A stretch of DNA of 64,000 bases from the NCBI RefSeq assembly GCF_013408445.1, contig NZ_JACBZL010000001.1, positions 682,001 through 746,000 on the forward strand, read 5' to 3'. Shown here piece by piece: positions 26,843 to 36,108 of the stretch (the stretch's first letter is position 1; every line of letters begins with the position of its first letter). The position numbers and the translations under genes are program-made. Source of the DNA: Corynebacterium tuberculostearicum (GTDB taxonomy: Bacteria > Actinomycetota > Actinomycetes > Mycobacteriales > Mycobacteriaceae). The notes under the pieces are model-generated. The model was not told where the DNA came from. It worked only from the letters and a program-made list of their open reading frames with translations, and did not search any database.

Positions 26843-27557
26843 TTTCTGCCTCAGACTTTTGTTCTCGTTCTGCGTTAGTGTGCTCACCTGTGCCCGCCGC
26901 TGCGTCAACGGCTGCATCCGCGCGGCGCACCATCCACACGGTCAGCGCCGTAACTAGAAGCGTCAATGGCCATCCCATCAGGATTCGGGTCACCCCTAAG
27001 GCAGTGGTTGCATCCGCATCATAAATGGCGCGCTGAACAACAAAGCGGGCCAGGAAGATGACCGCCCACCCACCGGTAGCGATGGCATAAGCCCGGCGCG
27101 CCTGAGCAATCTTTTGCCACTGCATTTCCTCGCCATTAATCCCCTTCCAGATGACACCCACAGCGGGCCACCGGAAAAGGATTGATAGAACCGCGGCAAT
27201 GCACAGCGCCAACGACATCCAGATGCCGTACAAGAAATACCCTTTGGCATCACCGGTAAACCAGGCGATGGCTGCGCAAAGAGCCACTCCCAGCAGACCC
27301 GATATGGCTGGCTGCAGGGTCTCTTTCCGGATTACCCTCCAGAGTGCGATAACAACGGCCACGCCGAGCGCCGCAGCCAAGGCGGGCCCCAGCCCAAAGA
27401 AGTTATTGATGGGAATCAGCACAATGACTGGCAAGGTGGCCGACACGAGCCCTGATAAGCCACCCATCTGCTCCAGCAGGGTGGGTTCGGCAGCAGACTC
27501 CTCAGAGTCCAGGTTCTTAGCGTCCGGGGAAGGTTGCGGCGAGGAAGAATGTGTCAC
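26835..27557 (-). CDS. DUF3159-family membrane protein
   Basis: A 240-aa protein with an acidic N-terminal tail and six hydrophobic spans. The DUF3159 core starts at LLEQMGGLSGLVSATLPVIVLIPINNFFGL and includes FLYGIWMSLALCIAAVLSILFRWPAVGVIW. It resembles septation protein A-like integral membrane proteins, but no function is established. It is in an operon with DUF3710 upstream (17 nt) and the TRAM methyltransferase downstream, a standard actinobacterial cluster. Confidence 0.88.
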   Translation of the reverse strand: MTHSSSPQPSPDAKNLDSEESAAEPTLLEQMGGLSGLVSATLPVIVLIPINNFFGLGPALAAALGVAVVIALWRVIRKETLQPAISGLLGVALCAAIAWFTGDAKGYFLYGIWMSLALCIAAVLSILFRWPAVGVIWKGINGEEMQWQKIAQARRAYAIATGGWAVIFLARFVVQRAIYDADATTALGVTRILMGWPLTLLVTALTVWMVRRADAAVDAAAGTGEHTNAEREQKSEAEND

Positions 27558-27574
27558 GTGGTTTACTGCTTTGC

Positions 27575-28522
27575 CTAGTTCTTGGAATTAGGTGCAGAGC
27601 CCTCATCGGGATTCTGCGGGGACGATCCATTCTCACCCTGGTGTGGGGTACCGCCCAAATCGCGCAGGTGTTGCTCCGCCTCTGTTTCTGCCGCAGGGTC
27701 AGGGCCGCCCACGCCGTTTTCAGGGTGGTGTTGAGCATTAGCGGCTGCCTGCTGTTCTTGCTGGCGCTGGTCCATGGCCTGCTTGACCTGCTCTACGAGC
27801 TGCTCGGGCATGATGACCGGCAAAGCATTTCCTGCCAAGATGGGGTCTTCCCCGCGGTAGACGAAGGTACGGGCGGCCACCTCGCGAGCCATGTCTGCGA
27901 GGTCTGCTTCCATGCCGGCCGGCGCGGCCAGGGTCATGCGCAGCATCCAGCGCGGACCGTCTGCACCGATGACGCGGACCTGACCGTTGTCGTTCTTGCC
28001 CACGACCTCAGCACCCCAAGGGCCTGGCTCGGTAGTAACGGTAAGTCCGTCGCGGCTCATGCCCTCCTTGATTTCCTCCACGGATTCTGCCCACTGGCCT
28101 GGCTTACGTGGGGCGGCAAAGGCTACGGGAGTAATTCGGCCTACCTTGGTCACGATGTGCAGCATTCGTGGGCCCTGTTCGCCCATTTCCACCTGTACCT
28201 GGGATTCCTTTGGCAGTGGAATGCGCAGGGACCCCAGATCTAATACGCCGATGGAAAAGTCACTGAAATCGAAGGTCTCGATATCGACGGAGTCGCCGTC
28301 AAAGGGGCCGGTCTGGCCATTGATGGCATCATGGGCGAATTCGCGGGGTTCATTGCCAGAAGCCGCCGCGGCATCTGCTGCGGTGTCGCCTACTGGAGCA
28401 TAAGTTTCCTGCGCTTCTGTATCCGCGGACTTGGGGTCCGCCGGCTTTTCGCTTTGGGCTGCAGGCTTTTCCTGAGCCTTCTTTTCTTCGTCGTTCTTCT
28501 TGCCAAAGGGCCAGATTCCCAT
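27575..28522 (-). CDS. DUF3710-family protein
   Basis: A 315-aa soluble protein. The first 65 residues are Lys/Glu/Ala-rich and disordered. The conserved DUF3710 core runs from GPFDGDSVDIETFDFSDFSIGVLDLGSLRIPLP to RTFVYRGEDPILAGNALPVIMPEQL. The C-terminal tail is Gln- and Asn-rich. Function is unknown. It lies 48 nt downstream of dut, and this dut-DUF3710-DUF3159 order is common in actinobacteria. AGAAAGGACAT upstream of the ATG is a good ribosome site. Confidence 0.88.
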   Translation of the reverse strand: MGIWPFGKKNDEEKKAQEKPAAQSEKPADPKSADTEAQETYAPVGDTAADAAAASGNEPREFAHDAINGQTGPFDGDSVDIETFDFSDFSIGVLDLGSLRIPLPKESQVQVEMGEQGPRMLHIVTKVGRITPVAFAAPRKPGQWAESVEEIKEGMSRDGLTVTTEPGPWGAEVVGKNDNGQVRVIGADGPRWMLRMTLAAPAGMEADLADMAREVAARTFVYRGEDPILAGNALPVIMPEQLVEQVKQAMDQRQQEQQAAANAQHHPENGVGGPDPAAETEAEQHLRDLGGTPHQGENGSSPQNPDEGSAPNSKN

Positions 28523-28570
28523 GGGTGCTATGTCCTTTCTAAAAGTTTCGTTGATTCTCTACTGCTTTAA

Positions 28571-29044
28571 CTACACACCGGTAGAGCCATAGCCGCCGGC
28601 TCCGCGGACGGTGTCATCCAATTCTTCAACCTCAGCAAACCCCACCAGCTCTACGCGCTGGACCACGAGCTGAGCGATGCGCATGCCGCGTTCGATCTCA
28701 ATAGGAGTGTGCCGGTCGTGGTTGATGAGGCAGACCTTGATCTCCCCGCGGTAATCGGCATCCACCGTGCCCGGGGTATTGACAATGGAAAGCCCTTGCT
28801 TGGCGGCTAGTCCGGAGCGCGGGTGAATTAAACCGACCGTTCCTAGTGGCAGCGCAATGGCAATCCCGGTGCCGACGAGGGCGCGCTCGCCGGGTTGCAG
28901 GGTAAGAGATTCAGCTGCATAGAGGTCCGCACCGGCGTCACCACGGTGTGCGCGGTGCGGCAGCGGAAGCTCCTTATCCAGGCGCTTGACCTTAACGTCC
29001 CCAAAGGGGCTTTCTGGTTGAGAATGCGGAATCGAGTCAGTCAC
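28571..29044 (-). CDS. dut: dUTP diphosphatase
   Basis: A 157-aa trimeric dUTPase that hydrolyses dUTP to dUMP, keeping uracil out of DNA. The five family motifs are visible, among them [36 protein letters not shown] and the C-terminal [13 protein letters not shown] at 29044 fits the usual length; AGGATT lies about 8 nt upstream. The longer frame reading into the neighbour's promoter is not likely to be used. It is divergent from the DUF3093 gene. Confidence 0.96.
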   Translation of the reverse strand: MTDSIPHSQPESPFGDVKVKRLDKELPLPHRAHRGDAGADLYAAESLTLQPGERALVGTGIAIALPLGTVGLIHPRSGLAAKQGLSIVNTPGTVDADYRGEIKVCLINHDRHTPIEIERGMRIAQLVVQRVELVGFAEVEELDDTVRGAGGYGSTGV

Positions 29045-29094
29045 TTGGCCAATCCTACCTGCCTTGGGAGGTTCATTCTGCGGCGCGTGTGGTC

Positions 29095-29100
29095 TAGACT
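29095..29100 (+). promoter_or_regulatory. TAGACT -10 box for a leaderless DUF3093 transcript
   Basis: TAGACT ends 8 nt before the GTG start at 29109, and no ribosome-binding site is present. Confidence 0.42.
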
Positions 29101-29108
29101 GACTAGAC

Positions 29109-29645
29109 GTGTCTGATACATCTGCTACTTCCGCAACTCCGGCACCGTCAAGCGCCGCTTCGGCACAGGGCACGGTGGCCCCTCAGGTGCTCTACCGCGA
29201 ACGCCAATGGGTCCCTTGGTACTTTTGGCTTTTTGCAGCCGCCATCGTGGGGCTTACTTCCGCTACCGCTGGCCTTAACCGCTCCATGTGGTGGACCATT
29301 ATTCCCGCGATCCTCCTTGGCGCTATCGCCGTGTGGGTACTTATTACTTGGTCCAATACAGTCATCAAGGTTGAGCGTGACCCGGATGGAACGCGTTGGC
29401 TCACGGTCAAAGATGCCCAATTGCCTAACGACGTCGTGTCGCGGTCTATCACCGTTCCTAAATCTGCGCGGCGCAATGCGCTGGGTCCGCAGTTCGATCC
29501 CGCAGCGTTTTTGGTTTCCCACGCTTGGGTGGATGAGCACGCCATGATGGTGCTCGATGATCCAGAAGATGATACTCCTTATTGGCTCATCGCCTCGAAG
29601 GATCCGGAGGCTTTGCTCCACGCTTTTGTTCCGGAACAGCACTAG
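29109..29645 (+). CDS. DUF3093-family membrane protein
   Basis: A 178-aa protein. [22 protein letters not shown] and [21 protein letters not shown] are two membrane spans, followed by a beta-rich domain with [25 protein letters not shown] and [49 protein letters not shown]. This is the DUF3093 pattern, actinobacterial, function unknown. It faces away from dut. Confidence 0.88.
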   Translation: MSDTSATSATPAPSSAASAQGTVAPQVLYRERQWVPWYFWLFAAAIVGLTSATAGLNRSMWWTIIPAILLGAIAVWVLITWSNTVIKVERDPDGTRWLTVKDAQLPNDVVSRSITVPKSARRNALGPQFDPAAFLVSHAWVDEHAMMVLDDPEDDTPYWLIASKDPEALLHAFVPEQH

Positions 29646-29691
29646 TCCTTATTGACTTCGCACACCACAGAAAATGTGGTGGCTGCTACAA

Positions 29692-29740
29692 CAAACCCCG
29701 CACTCGGCAGGTAAAAGTTGCCGAGTGCGGGGTTTCGTTT
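29692..29740 (+). terminator. Bidirectional terminator between DUF3093 and DUF4193 genes
   Basis: A perfect 16-bp stem, AACCCCGCACTCGGCA (29694-29709) against its complement ending at 29734, with T-rich sequence on the plus side and GTTTGTTG on the minus side. It serves two convergent genes. Confidence 0.9.
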
Positions 29741-29755
29741 CTGCTGCGTATTCCT

Positions 29756-30046
29756 TTAGGCGCAATCCTTGCAGATTGGCTGGCCGTCCTCTTCGTGGGA
29801 GTAACGCTTATTTGACTGCACTAGGAAACACGAACCGCAGGTAAACTCATTTTCCTGACGTGGAACTACCTCAACATTAAGCTCCTCGCCCGTGAGGTCT
29901 ACTGATGGCGGCTGGAAGGCTTCGACGATTTCTCCGTCATCGTCCATGCCGTTGTTATCGCTCTCAGCGGCTTTGAGTCCTTCTAGGGAGTCAGTTTCGA
30001 GTTCATCTTCCGCGCGCCGGCGCGGTGCGTCATAATCGGTGGCCAT
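29756..30046 (-). CDS. DUF4193-family zinc-ribbon-like protein
   Basis: A 96-aa acidic protein starting MATDYDAPRRRAEDELETDSLEGLK, the DUF4193 signature. Two CxxC pairs, FTCGSC and ICKDC, spaced about 20 residues apart, would bind zinc. Function is unknown; the family is near-universal in actinobacteria in this neighbourhood. Confidence 0.9.
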   Translation of the reverse strand: MATDYDAPRRRAEDELETDSLEGLKAAESDNNGMDDDGEIVEAFQPPSVDLTGEELNVEVVPRQENEFTCGSCFLVQSNKRYSHEEDGQPICKDCA

Positions 30047-30158
30047 AATGCACGCCCCTAATGGTCAAGTTGCTTTAAGGAATGGGTATTTATCGATCGC
30101 GCATAGTAAAGCACAAATGGCTCGATGTCATCTCACCGCTCGCCGGCGTGGGAAACTA

Positions 30159-31010
30159 TTACCCCCGCAGCGATTCCGTGGCCCTGTGCGCTGCTAAAAG
30201 CTTTTCGAATGCGGGGGCCAAATCTGCCCCCGCGGCCCAGGTAAGTTCACCGTCAGCGGAGCCTTTATCAAAGCCTGGATGGCGCACCACCGCACCTGCC
30301 TCGCGAGCAATGATTGCCCCGGCAGCGAAGTCCCACGCATTGATGCCGTGCTCAAAGTAGGCATCAACGGTTCCCTCTGCCACCCTGCATAGGTCGAGCG
30401 CAGCAGCGCCGATGCGGCGAATATCACGCACATTAGGCAGAAGCTTGGTAAGAAGCTCGGCTTGGGCTGCACGACGGTCAGCTCCGTAACCAAAGCCGGT
30501 GGCCACCAAGGCCAACGCAGGGTCTTGCGTCTGTCCACACCGCAGTGCGTGCTCAATTCCGTCTGGGCCGGTGACCGTGGCGCCCTGGCCGGCAGCGGCA
30601 GCATAGGTACGCCCACGCGCCACGTTGACCACCGCGCCAGCTACGAGGTGCCCTTGGTACTCTGCACCAATGGATACGGCGTAGTCCGGCACCCCGTAGA
30701 GGAAATTCACGGTGCCGTCAATCGGATCGACAATCCAGGTAACGCCACTGGTCGATTCCACATTGGCGCCTTCTTCGCCAAAAATTCCATCCCCGGGGCG
30801 TTGGGTGCGGATGGTGGTGGCAATGAACTCCTCTGTCGCGGTATCGACCTCCGTTACGGGATCTACGTCGCTGGACTTGGTGTGGGTATGCGCCGCGATG
30901 CCGTCACCTGCGACTAGTTCTGCGCGGCGCGCAGTAATTAATTCCGCAGCGCGCGTGGCGGTAGAAACGGCAAAATCCCGCAATTGGAGAAAATCGATCT
31001 GCTCAGTCAT
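30159..31010 (-). CDS. suhB: Inositol monophosphatase-family protein (SuhB-like)
   Basis: A 283-aa Mg-dependent, Li-sensitive-type phosphatase. The metal-site motifs are [18 protein letters not shown] and [11 protein letters not shown], with [11 protein letters not shown] upstream. It probably dephosphorylates inositol phosphate or a related sugar phosphate; inositol feeds phosphatidylinositol and PIM synthesis here. ATG at 31010 matches the family start. Only 34 nt separate it from the divergent ppgK, and no clear ribosome site is seen on either side. Confidence 0.9.
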   Translation of the reverse strand: MTEQIDFLQLRDFAVSTATRAAELITARRAELVAGDGIAAHTHTKSSDVDPVTEVDTATEEFIATTIRTQRPGDGIFGEEGANVESTSGVTWIVDPIDGTVNFLYGVPDYAVSIGAEYQGHLVAGAVVNVARGRTYAAAAGQGATVTGPDGIEHALRCGQTQDPALALVATGFGYGADRRAAQAELLTKLLPNVRDIRRIGAAALDLCRVAEGTVDAYFEHGINAWDFAAGAIIAREAGAVVRHPGFDKGSADGELTWAAGADLAPAFEKLLAAHRATESLRG

Positions 31011-31031
31011 GCCAACTATTGTGCCTTCTTC

Positions 31032-31037
31032 TAGACT
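31032..31037 (+). promoter_or_regulatory. TAGACT -10 box for a leaderless ppgK transcript
   Basis: TAGACT ends 7 nt before the ppgK ATG with no ribosome-binding site. The intergenic gap with suhB is only 34 nt. Confidence 0.45.
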
Positions 31038-31044
31038 GTCGGGC

Positions 31045-31803
31045 ATGACTACTCTTTCTGGCCATTCCTTTGGCATCGATATCGGAGGCTCCGGCATTAA
31101 AGGCGCTGAGGTGGACCTTGCCACCGGCGAATTCGTGGGCGAGCGTTTGAAGATCGCCACCCCACAGCCATCTACGCCGCATGAAGTTGCCAAGGTAGTA
31201 GCCCAAATCGTGCAGGAAAAGCAGTGGGACGGCCCCGTTGGCATCACCCTGCCTTCCGTGGTTCGCAACCAGGAAGTCGAGACTGCGGCAAATATTTCCA
31301 AGGATTGGATTGGGGTCAACGCCACAGAGCTCTTCGCGGACTACCTGGATGCGGATTTTGCCGTGCTTAACGACGCCGACGCGGCGGGACTAGCCGAGGT
31401 TGCCTACGGAGAGGACATCGCCAAGCAGGGCTCCGTAATCTTCCTAACCTTGGGCACCGGTATCGGTTCGGCCTTCTTCCTAGACGGCCAGCTATTCCCT
31501 AATACCGAACTGGGACACCTCACGGTGGGCGATGACGAGGCTGAGAAAATTGCGTCCTCGGCCGTAAAGGACCGCGAGGGACTCAAGTACAAGCAGTGGA
31601 CTAAACGACTCAACAAGGTCCTCGCGGAATATGAAAAGCTCTTTAACCCGCAGGCCTTCCTCATTGGGGGTGGGATTTCCCGCAAGTTTGAAAAGTGGGG
31701 CCCACACCTTGATATTGAAACCCCCGTCATGCCTGCACAACTGCGCAATCGCGCGGGAATTGTCGGAGCTGCGATGGCGGCGGTAGACGGTTTGAAACCG
31801 TAG
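31045..31803 (+). CDS. ppgK: Polyphosphate glucokinase
   Basis: A 252-aa ROK-type kinase that phosphorylates glucose with polyphosphate or ATP. The phosphate-1 motif is [20 protein letters not shown], the catalytic Asp is in [14 protein letters not shown], and [15 protein letters not shown] is the phosphate-2 loop. NTELGHL and [14 protein letters not shown] complete the family pattern. It lies directly upstream of sigA, as I recall from C. glutamicum. Confidence 0.95.
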   Translation: MTTLSGHSFGIDIGGSGIKGAEVDLATGEFVGERLKIATPQPSTPHEVAKVVAQIVQEKQWDGPVGITLPSVVRNQEVETAANISKDWIGVNATELFADYLDADFAVLNDADAAGLAEVAYGEDIAKQGSVIFLTLGTGIGSAFFLDGQLFPNTELGHLTVGDDEAEKIASSAVKDREGLKYKQWTKRLNKVLAEYEKLFNPQAFLIGGGISRKFEKWGPHLDIETPVMPAQLRNRAGIVGAAMAAVDGLKP

Positions 31804-31854
31804 TATTTACGCACTGCAGGTGACCCTATCCACCGGCAGATTGGAAAGATCCTC

Positions 31855-31860
31855 TATACT
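31855..31860 (+). promoter_or_regulatory. Likely -10 box of sigA
   Basis: TATACT is close to the sigma-70 consensus and would give a leader of roughly 135 nt before the sigA GTG. No good -35 is visible. Confidence 0.4.
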
Positions 31861-32003
31861 GGGCGGTCGATCCTAAGTTAAATAGCTCTAGGGCGTGTCT
31901 GGCCTGCTTAAGGCCACAACGCGTTAACATCACACTGATGCACGAGCGCCCCACTAGGGCGCACTGAGCTGTTTCAATCAAGAAGTTAGTCGAAAGGGCG
32001 TAC

Positions 32004-33476
32004 GTGGCAGCCACTGAATCTTCAGACCAGGCACTCGGCGAGGGCGAAAACGCCGCTGAGGCATCTACTCCTGCAAAGAAGACCGCCAAGAAGACGGCAA
32101 AGAAAACCGCGAAAAAGACGGCTAAGAAGACGGCCAAAAAGACCGCTAAGAAAACAGCCAAGAAGACTGCGAAGAAGACCGCCAAAAAGTCGGCCAAGAA
32201 GACCACTAAGAAGTCTGCCAAAAAGGCCACTAAGAAGACGGTCCCCAAATCCGCGGCAAAGAAGCAGGAATCCCCAGCCGAGTCCGAAAAGCAGGCACAG
32301 CCGGAAGCAGAAGAGGAGCTCGAGGAGGACGAGCACGACGAAGACGTCGACTTCGATCCCACCAATGCGGACATCGAAGACGATGATGACTTCGACGCTG
32401 GCGAAGACCTCGAGGACGATGACCTCGAAGAGGATTTGGACGACGACGATGAGGAAGAAGAGGAAGACTCCTCTTCCGTCTGGGACGAGGAAGAGTCCGC
32501 TGCGCTGCGTCAGGCACGCAAGGATGCGCAGCTGACCGCCTCTGCTGACTCCGTCCGCGCCTACCTCAAGCAGATTGGTAAGGTCGCCCTGCTCAACGCC
32601 GAGCAAGAGGTTTCCTTGGCCAAGCGCATCGAGGCCGGCCTGTACGCACAGCACCGCATGGACGAGATGGAAAAGGCCCGCGCCGAAGGCGATAAGGCCG
32701 CCAAGCTCTCTCCCATGGAAAAGCGCGACCTGCGCAGTATCGCCCGCGATGGCCGCAAGGCCAAGAACCACCTGCTGGAGGCAAACCTGCGCCTGGTGGT
32801 TTCCTTGGCCAAGCGCTACACCGGCCGTGGCATGGCTTTCTTGGATCTCATTCAGGAAGGCAACTTGGGCCTTATCCGTGCGGTAGAGAAGTTCGATTAC
32901 ACCAAGGGCTATAAGTTCTCCACTTACGCCACTTGGTGGATCCGCCAGGCCATTACCCGCGCCATGGCTGACCAGGCTCGCACCATCCGCATCCCAGTGC
33001 ACATGGTGGAAGTCATCAACAAGCTGGGCCGCATCCAGCGCGAGCTGCTGCAGGACTTGGGCCGCGAGCCTACCCCGCAGGAGCTGGCGAAGGAGATGGA
33101 CATCACCGAGGAAAAGGTGCTCGAAATCCAGCAGTATGCCCGCGAGCCCATTTCCTTGGACCAGACCATCGGTGACGAAGGCGATTCCCAGTTGGGTGAC
33201 TTCATCGAGGACTCCGAGGCCGTCATTGCGGTCGACGCAGTTTCCTTCACCTTGCTGCAGGATCAGCTACAAGACGTGCTGACTACCCTGTCCGAGCGCG
33301 AAGCCGGCGTGGTTCGCCTCCGCTTTGGCTTGACCGACGGCATGCCGCGCACTTTAGACGAGATTGGCCAAGTCTACGGAGTTACCCGCGAGCGCATTCG
33401 CCAGATCGAGTCCAAGACGATGTCGAAGCTGCGCCACCCCTCTCGCTCGCAGGTTCTGCGCGACTACCTCGACTAA
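32004..33476 (+). CDS. sigA: Primary sigma factor SigA (RpoD) with Lys-rich repeat tail
   Basis: A 490-aa housekeeping sigma factor. Residues 25-80 are 14 tandem four-residue units, mostly KKTA, and are followed by an acidic stretch (about 95-165, rich in Asp and Glu). Region 1.2 starts near residue 175 ([15 protein letters not shown]). Regions 2 ([25 protein letters not shown] and [13 protein letters not shown]), 3 and 4 ([20 protein letters not shown]) are complete. The start is GTG at 32004 with GAAAGGG upstream. It shares the core with SigB at 42486. The repeat is longer than the basic tail I would expect of a primary sigma factor. Confidence 0.97.
   Translation: MAATESSDQALGEGENAAEASTPAKKTAKKTAKKTAKKTAKKTAKKTAKKTAKKTAKKTAKKSAKKTTKKSAKKATKKTVPKSAAKKQESPAESEKQAQPEAEEELEEDEHDEDVDFDPTNADIEDDDDFDAGEDLEDDDLEEDLDDDDEEEEEDSSSVWDEEESAALRQARKDAQLTASADSVRAYLKQIGKVALLNAEQEVSLAKRIEAGLYAQHRMDEMEKARAEGDKAAKLSPMEKRDLRSIARDGRKAKNHLLEANLRLVVSLAKRYTGRGMAFLDLIQEGNLGLIRAVEKFDYTKGYKFSTYATWWIRQAITRAMADQARTIRIPVHMVEVINKLGRIQRELLQDLGREPTPQELAKEMDITEEKVLEIQQYAREPISLDQTIGDEGDSQLGDFIEDSEAVIAVDAVSFTLLQDQLQDVLTTLSEREAGVVRLRFGLTDGMPRTLDEIGQVYGVTRERIRQIESKTMSKLRHPSRSQVLRDYLD
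32076..32243 (+). repeat. 14-unit 12-bp coding tandem repeat in sigA
   Basis: Fourteen consecutive 12-bp units of the type AAG AAG ACS GCN encode KKTA and variants (nine KKTA, then [20 protein letters not shown]). Third-codon positions vary between units, so the repeat is not a very recent slippage product. Confidence 0.95.
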
Positions 33477-33493
33477 TCGCTGCAGCTGCAGGA

Positions 33494-33535
33494 GCGCAGA
33501 AAGCCCGCACCAATTTCGGTGCGGGCTTTCTGCGT
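33494..33535 (+). terminator. Terminator of sigA, probably bidirectional
   Basis: CGCAGAAAGCCCGCACC (33495-33511) pairs with its complement ending at 33534. The stem itself carries the A/T tracts, so it can serve sigA and the convergent helicase gene. Confidence 0.88.
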
Positions 33536-33563
33536 AACTACTCTCTAGCCACCGTGGGCCGTT

Positions 33564-35333
33564 CTACCACTTGCGCAGGTATTCGATGCGCTCGCGCAGC
33601 TGCTCGGCATTGCACAGCGCGGTGGGCGGGCCGCCACAGGCCTTGCGCACCTCAGTATGGATAGCACCGTGCGGGCGGCCTGAGCGCTGGGCAGCGATGG
33701 ACACGACCGTATTGAGCTCCTTGCGCAGCTGGCCTAGCTCATCGACGACTCCGGCGGTGTCGCTGGACTCAGATTCCATAGACTTCTTCCGTGAGGCCGG
33801 TGCATAATCCATGCCGTAGAGCTTGCGGCGGTGAGCTTCCTCCGCCTCGGCGGCGCGCCGCGCCTTTTCCTCCGCTTCGCGGCGGTCCATTTCCTCGGAT
33901 TGCTTCTTGCGCAGCAAATCTTTGACTTGGTCTGCATCAAGTAGCCCGGGAATGCCAAGGAAGTCCGCTTCCTCATCGGTGGTCATATCCCCGGTATTGA
34001 ACTGGGAACCGTTGTAGAGCAGTCCCGAAAACTCTGCCTCGGCACCAAGCGACTCATAAGACTTCTCCAGCATGTCTGGTTCGGTCTTTTTCTGATTCGC
34101 CTGCTCTAGCAGATCGTCGTCCCAGCCTTCCTTGTCGGGCTTTTCTTCACCCAAGACGTGATCGCGGGACTTTTCCATATTTTCGGCCAAGCCCAGCAGG
34201 ACAGGAACCGAAGGAAGGAAAACGGACGCCGTCTCACCCGGCATGCGCGAGCGCACAAAGCGGCCGATGGCCTGGGCGAAAAAGAGCGGGGTCGATGCCG
34301 AGGTAGCATAAACGCCCACCGCTAGGCGCGGGACGTCGACGCCCTCGGACACCATGCGGACTGCCACCATCCACTCATCGGTGGACTCAGAAAACTCCTG
34401 AATGCGGTCCGAGGAGCCGGGATCATCAGACAAAATCACCGACACTGGCGTATTAGAAAGCTGTTTGAGGATCTTGGCATACGCGCGTGCGGTCGTCGTA
34501 TCCGAAGCCAGCACCAGGCCGCCGGCATCCGGCATATTGCGCCGCATTTGCATCAGGCGGGTATGCGCCGCCTGCAGCACAGCAGGGATCCACTCACCCT
34601 TGGGGTCCAAGGCGGTGCGCCACGCTCGGGCGGTTTGCTCCGCATTCATAATGTCGCCCAAACGGGCTGCATGTTCCTCGCCGGCCGAGTCGCGCCAGCG
34701 GGCTTCGCCAGAGTAAGAAAGAAAGACAACGGGGCGCACGACGCCGTCGGCAAGCGCATCGCCATAGCCATAGGTATGGTCCGAGCGGGATACCTTGTGC
34801 CCCTCCCCATCGTCCACGTATTGGACGAATGGAATGGGCGAGTCATCGGAGCGGAAAGGCGTACCGGTCAAAGCCAGGCGGTGGTTCACATCGTCATAGG
34901 CTTCCTTGACGCCATCGCCCCAGCTCTTGGCGTCGCCTGCATGGTGAATCTCATCCAGGATCACCAAAGTGCGCCGGGCAGAAGCCACCGCGCGGTGCTT
35001 AAAGGGGTGCATACCCACCTGCGCATAAGTCACCACGATGCCGTCCATCGAAGGATTAACGGCGGAGGAATTGCTAAACGCGGGATCTAGAGCCAGACCT
35101 ACGCGCGCGGCAGCGCTAGACCACTGGGTCTTGAGGTGTTCGGTAGGCACCACCACGATTACGCGCTCGACCGTACGGTCTTCCATGAGCTCGGTGGCAA
35201 TGCGCAGCGCGAAGGTAGTCTTTCCGGCGCCCGGGGTCGCCACCGCCATGAAGTCCTGCGGCTTAGTGGCGAGGAATTTATCGAGGGCGGATTGCTGCCA
35301 GGCGCGAAGGTTAGTCTTTTTAAAAGTCCTCAC
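33564..35333 (-). CDS. DEAD/DEAH-box helicase, actinobacterial family
   Basis: A 589-aa superfamily 2 helicase. The Q-like N-terminus LRAWQQSALDKFLATKPQDFMAVATPGAGKTTFALRIA includes Walker A (GAGKTT). Motif II is LDEIHH, motif III region TGTPFRSDD, and motif VI AQAIGRFVRSRMPGE. The C-terminal part has a charged coiled-coil stretch of about 60 residues (AEEKARRAAEAEEAHRR). The substrate is unknown. Its GTG start overlaps the DUF3039 stop as GTGA, so the two genes are translationally coupled. Confidence 0.88.
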   Translation of the reverse strand: MRTFKKTNLRAWQQSALDKFLATKPQDFMAVATPGAGKTTFALRIATELMEDRTVERVIVVVPTEHLKTQWSSAAARVGLALDPAFSNSSAVNPSMDGIVVTYAQVGMHPFKHRAVASARRTLVILDEIHHAGDAKSWGDGVKEAYDDVNHRLALTGTPFRSDDSPIPFVQYVDDGEGHKVSRSDHTYGYGDALADGVVRPVVFLSYSGEARWRDSAGEEHAARLGDIMNAEQTARAWRTALDPKGEWIPAVLQAAHTRLMQMRRNMPDAGGLVLASDTTTARAYAKILKQLSNTPVSVILSDDPGSSDRIQEFSESTDEWMVAVRMVSEGVDVPRLAVGVYATSASTPLFFAQAIGRFVRSRMPGETASVFLPSVPVLLGLAENMEKSRDHVLGEEKPDKEGWDDDLLEQANQKKTEPDMLEKSYESLGAEAEFSGLLYNGSQFNTGDMTTDEEADFLGIPGLLDADQVKDLLRKKQSEEMDRREAEEKARRAAEAEEAHRRKLYGMDYAPASRKKSMESESSDTAGVVDELGQLRKELNTVVSIAAQRSGRPHGAIHTEVRKACGGPPTALCNAEQLRERIEYLRKW

Positions 35334-35572
35334 TTGCGGCGCAGACCCTTATACACACGCTCACAATCGGGGCACACCGGAGAACCCGGCTTTGCCTGCT
35401 TGGTCACCGGGAAAGTTTCGCCGCACAGCGCAACGACGTACTTGCCGTTCACTGCGGAATCGAGGATGTGATCCTTTTTGACGTAGTGGAAGAACTTCGG
35501 CGTGTCATTATCCGTCGTCGAAGTGTCTTCACGAATATCTGGCCGTTCAATTGTCTTCGTAGTCGTAGTCAC
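35330..35572 (-). CDS. DUF3039-family small Cys-containing protein
   Basis: An 80-aa protein. The DUF3039 core is FFHYVKKDHILDSAVNGKYVVALCGETFPVTKQAKPGSPVCPDCERVY. The Cys of ALCGE and the pair VCPDC, with nearby His, could bind a metal. Function is unknown. The start is uncertain: GTG 35572 gives the family-like MTTTTKTIERPD, and ATG 35581 is three codons longer. It is coupled to the helicase gene downstream. Confidence 0.85.
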   Translation of the reverse strand: MTTTTKTIERPDIREDTSTTDNDTPKFFHYVKKDHILDSAVNGKYVVALCGETFPVTKQAKPGSPVCPDCERVYKGLRRK

Positions 35573-35718
35573 GCACTCCATTTTGCCGCATCGGCATCGA
35601 ACTTTGCGAGTCAGGCGGCTACCCTTGGAGAACATGTACACGTCATGCACGCCAGCCACTGCGCCCCTCTCCCCTTATCGAGGGAACGCCGACGCGCACG
35701 AGGGGAGCCGAGTCTAGG

Positions 35719-36093
35719 TTGTTTGGCAAAAAAGAGCGCTACCTCATCACAGATGCCAAGCTCTCGCCTGGCCAGGACCGCAAGCGCCGCGAAATTCGGT
35801 ACGGAATCTTTCAGTTTTTGCGCGTTCCTTCCCTGCTCATCGCCGGCTTCTTCCTTTATATGCATTGGTGGCTTTTAGCCGCCATCATTGTCGGCGTGAC
35901 ATTTCCCCTCCCCTGGATAGCCGTGGTGATTGGCAACGGCCGGGGAGAAAAGAAGGATAAGCGCGAGAAAAACGTGTACAAGCCAGCCATGAACCGGCAG
36001 CTTTATAGCCAGACCCACGCCCCACAGGTATCCGGCGGCACCGCCCGGCCTATTGAGGCACACCACGACATCATTGATCACGAAGAAGAGTAA
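35719..36093 (+). CDS. DUF3099-family small membrane protein
   Basis: A 124-aa protein starting from TTG at 35719. LITDAKLSPGQDRKRREIRYGIFQFLRVPSLLIAGFF and WWLLAAIIVGVTFPLPWIAVVIGNGRGE match DUF3099: two membrane spans joined by a short loop, then a basic segment. The last 50 residues are polar with several His. Function is unknown. It is 15 nt upstream of the methyltransferase gene. Confidence 0.82.
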   Translation: MFGKKERYLITDAKLSPGQDRKRREIRYGIFQFLRVPSLLIAGFFLYMHWWLLAAIIVGVTFPLPWIAVVIGNGRGEKKDKREKNVYKPAMNRQLYSQTHAPQVSGGTARPIEAHHDIIDHEEE

Positions 36094-36108
36094 AGGATTC
36101 CTGCTTAT

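Noticed and set aside
31411..31428. GACATCGCCAAGCAGGG in ppgK, like motif copies 1 and 2, with a similar GACGTCGCCAAGCAG in hrpA near 56990
   Set aside because: It is explained by coding for Asp-Ile/Val-Ala-Lys-Gln.
32022..33002. Long minus-strand open frame opposite sigA (326 codons)
   Set aside because: It mirrors the repeat and acidic codons of sigA, gives low-complexity Leu/Val-rich protein and has no ribosome site; sigA itself is certain.
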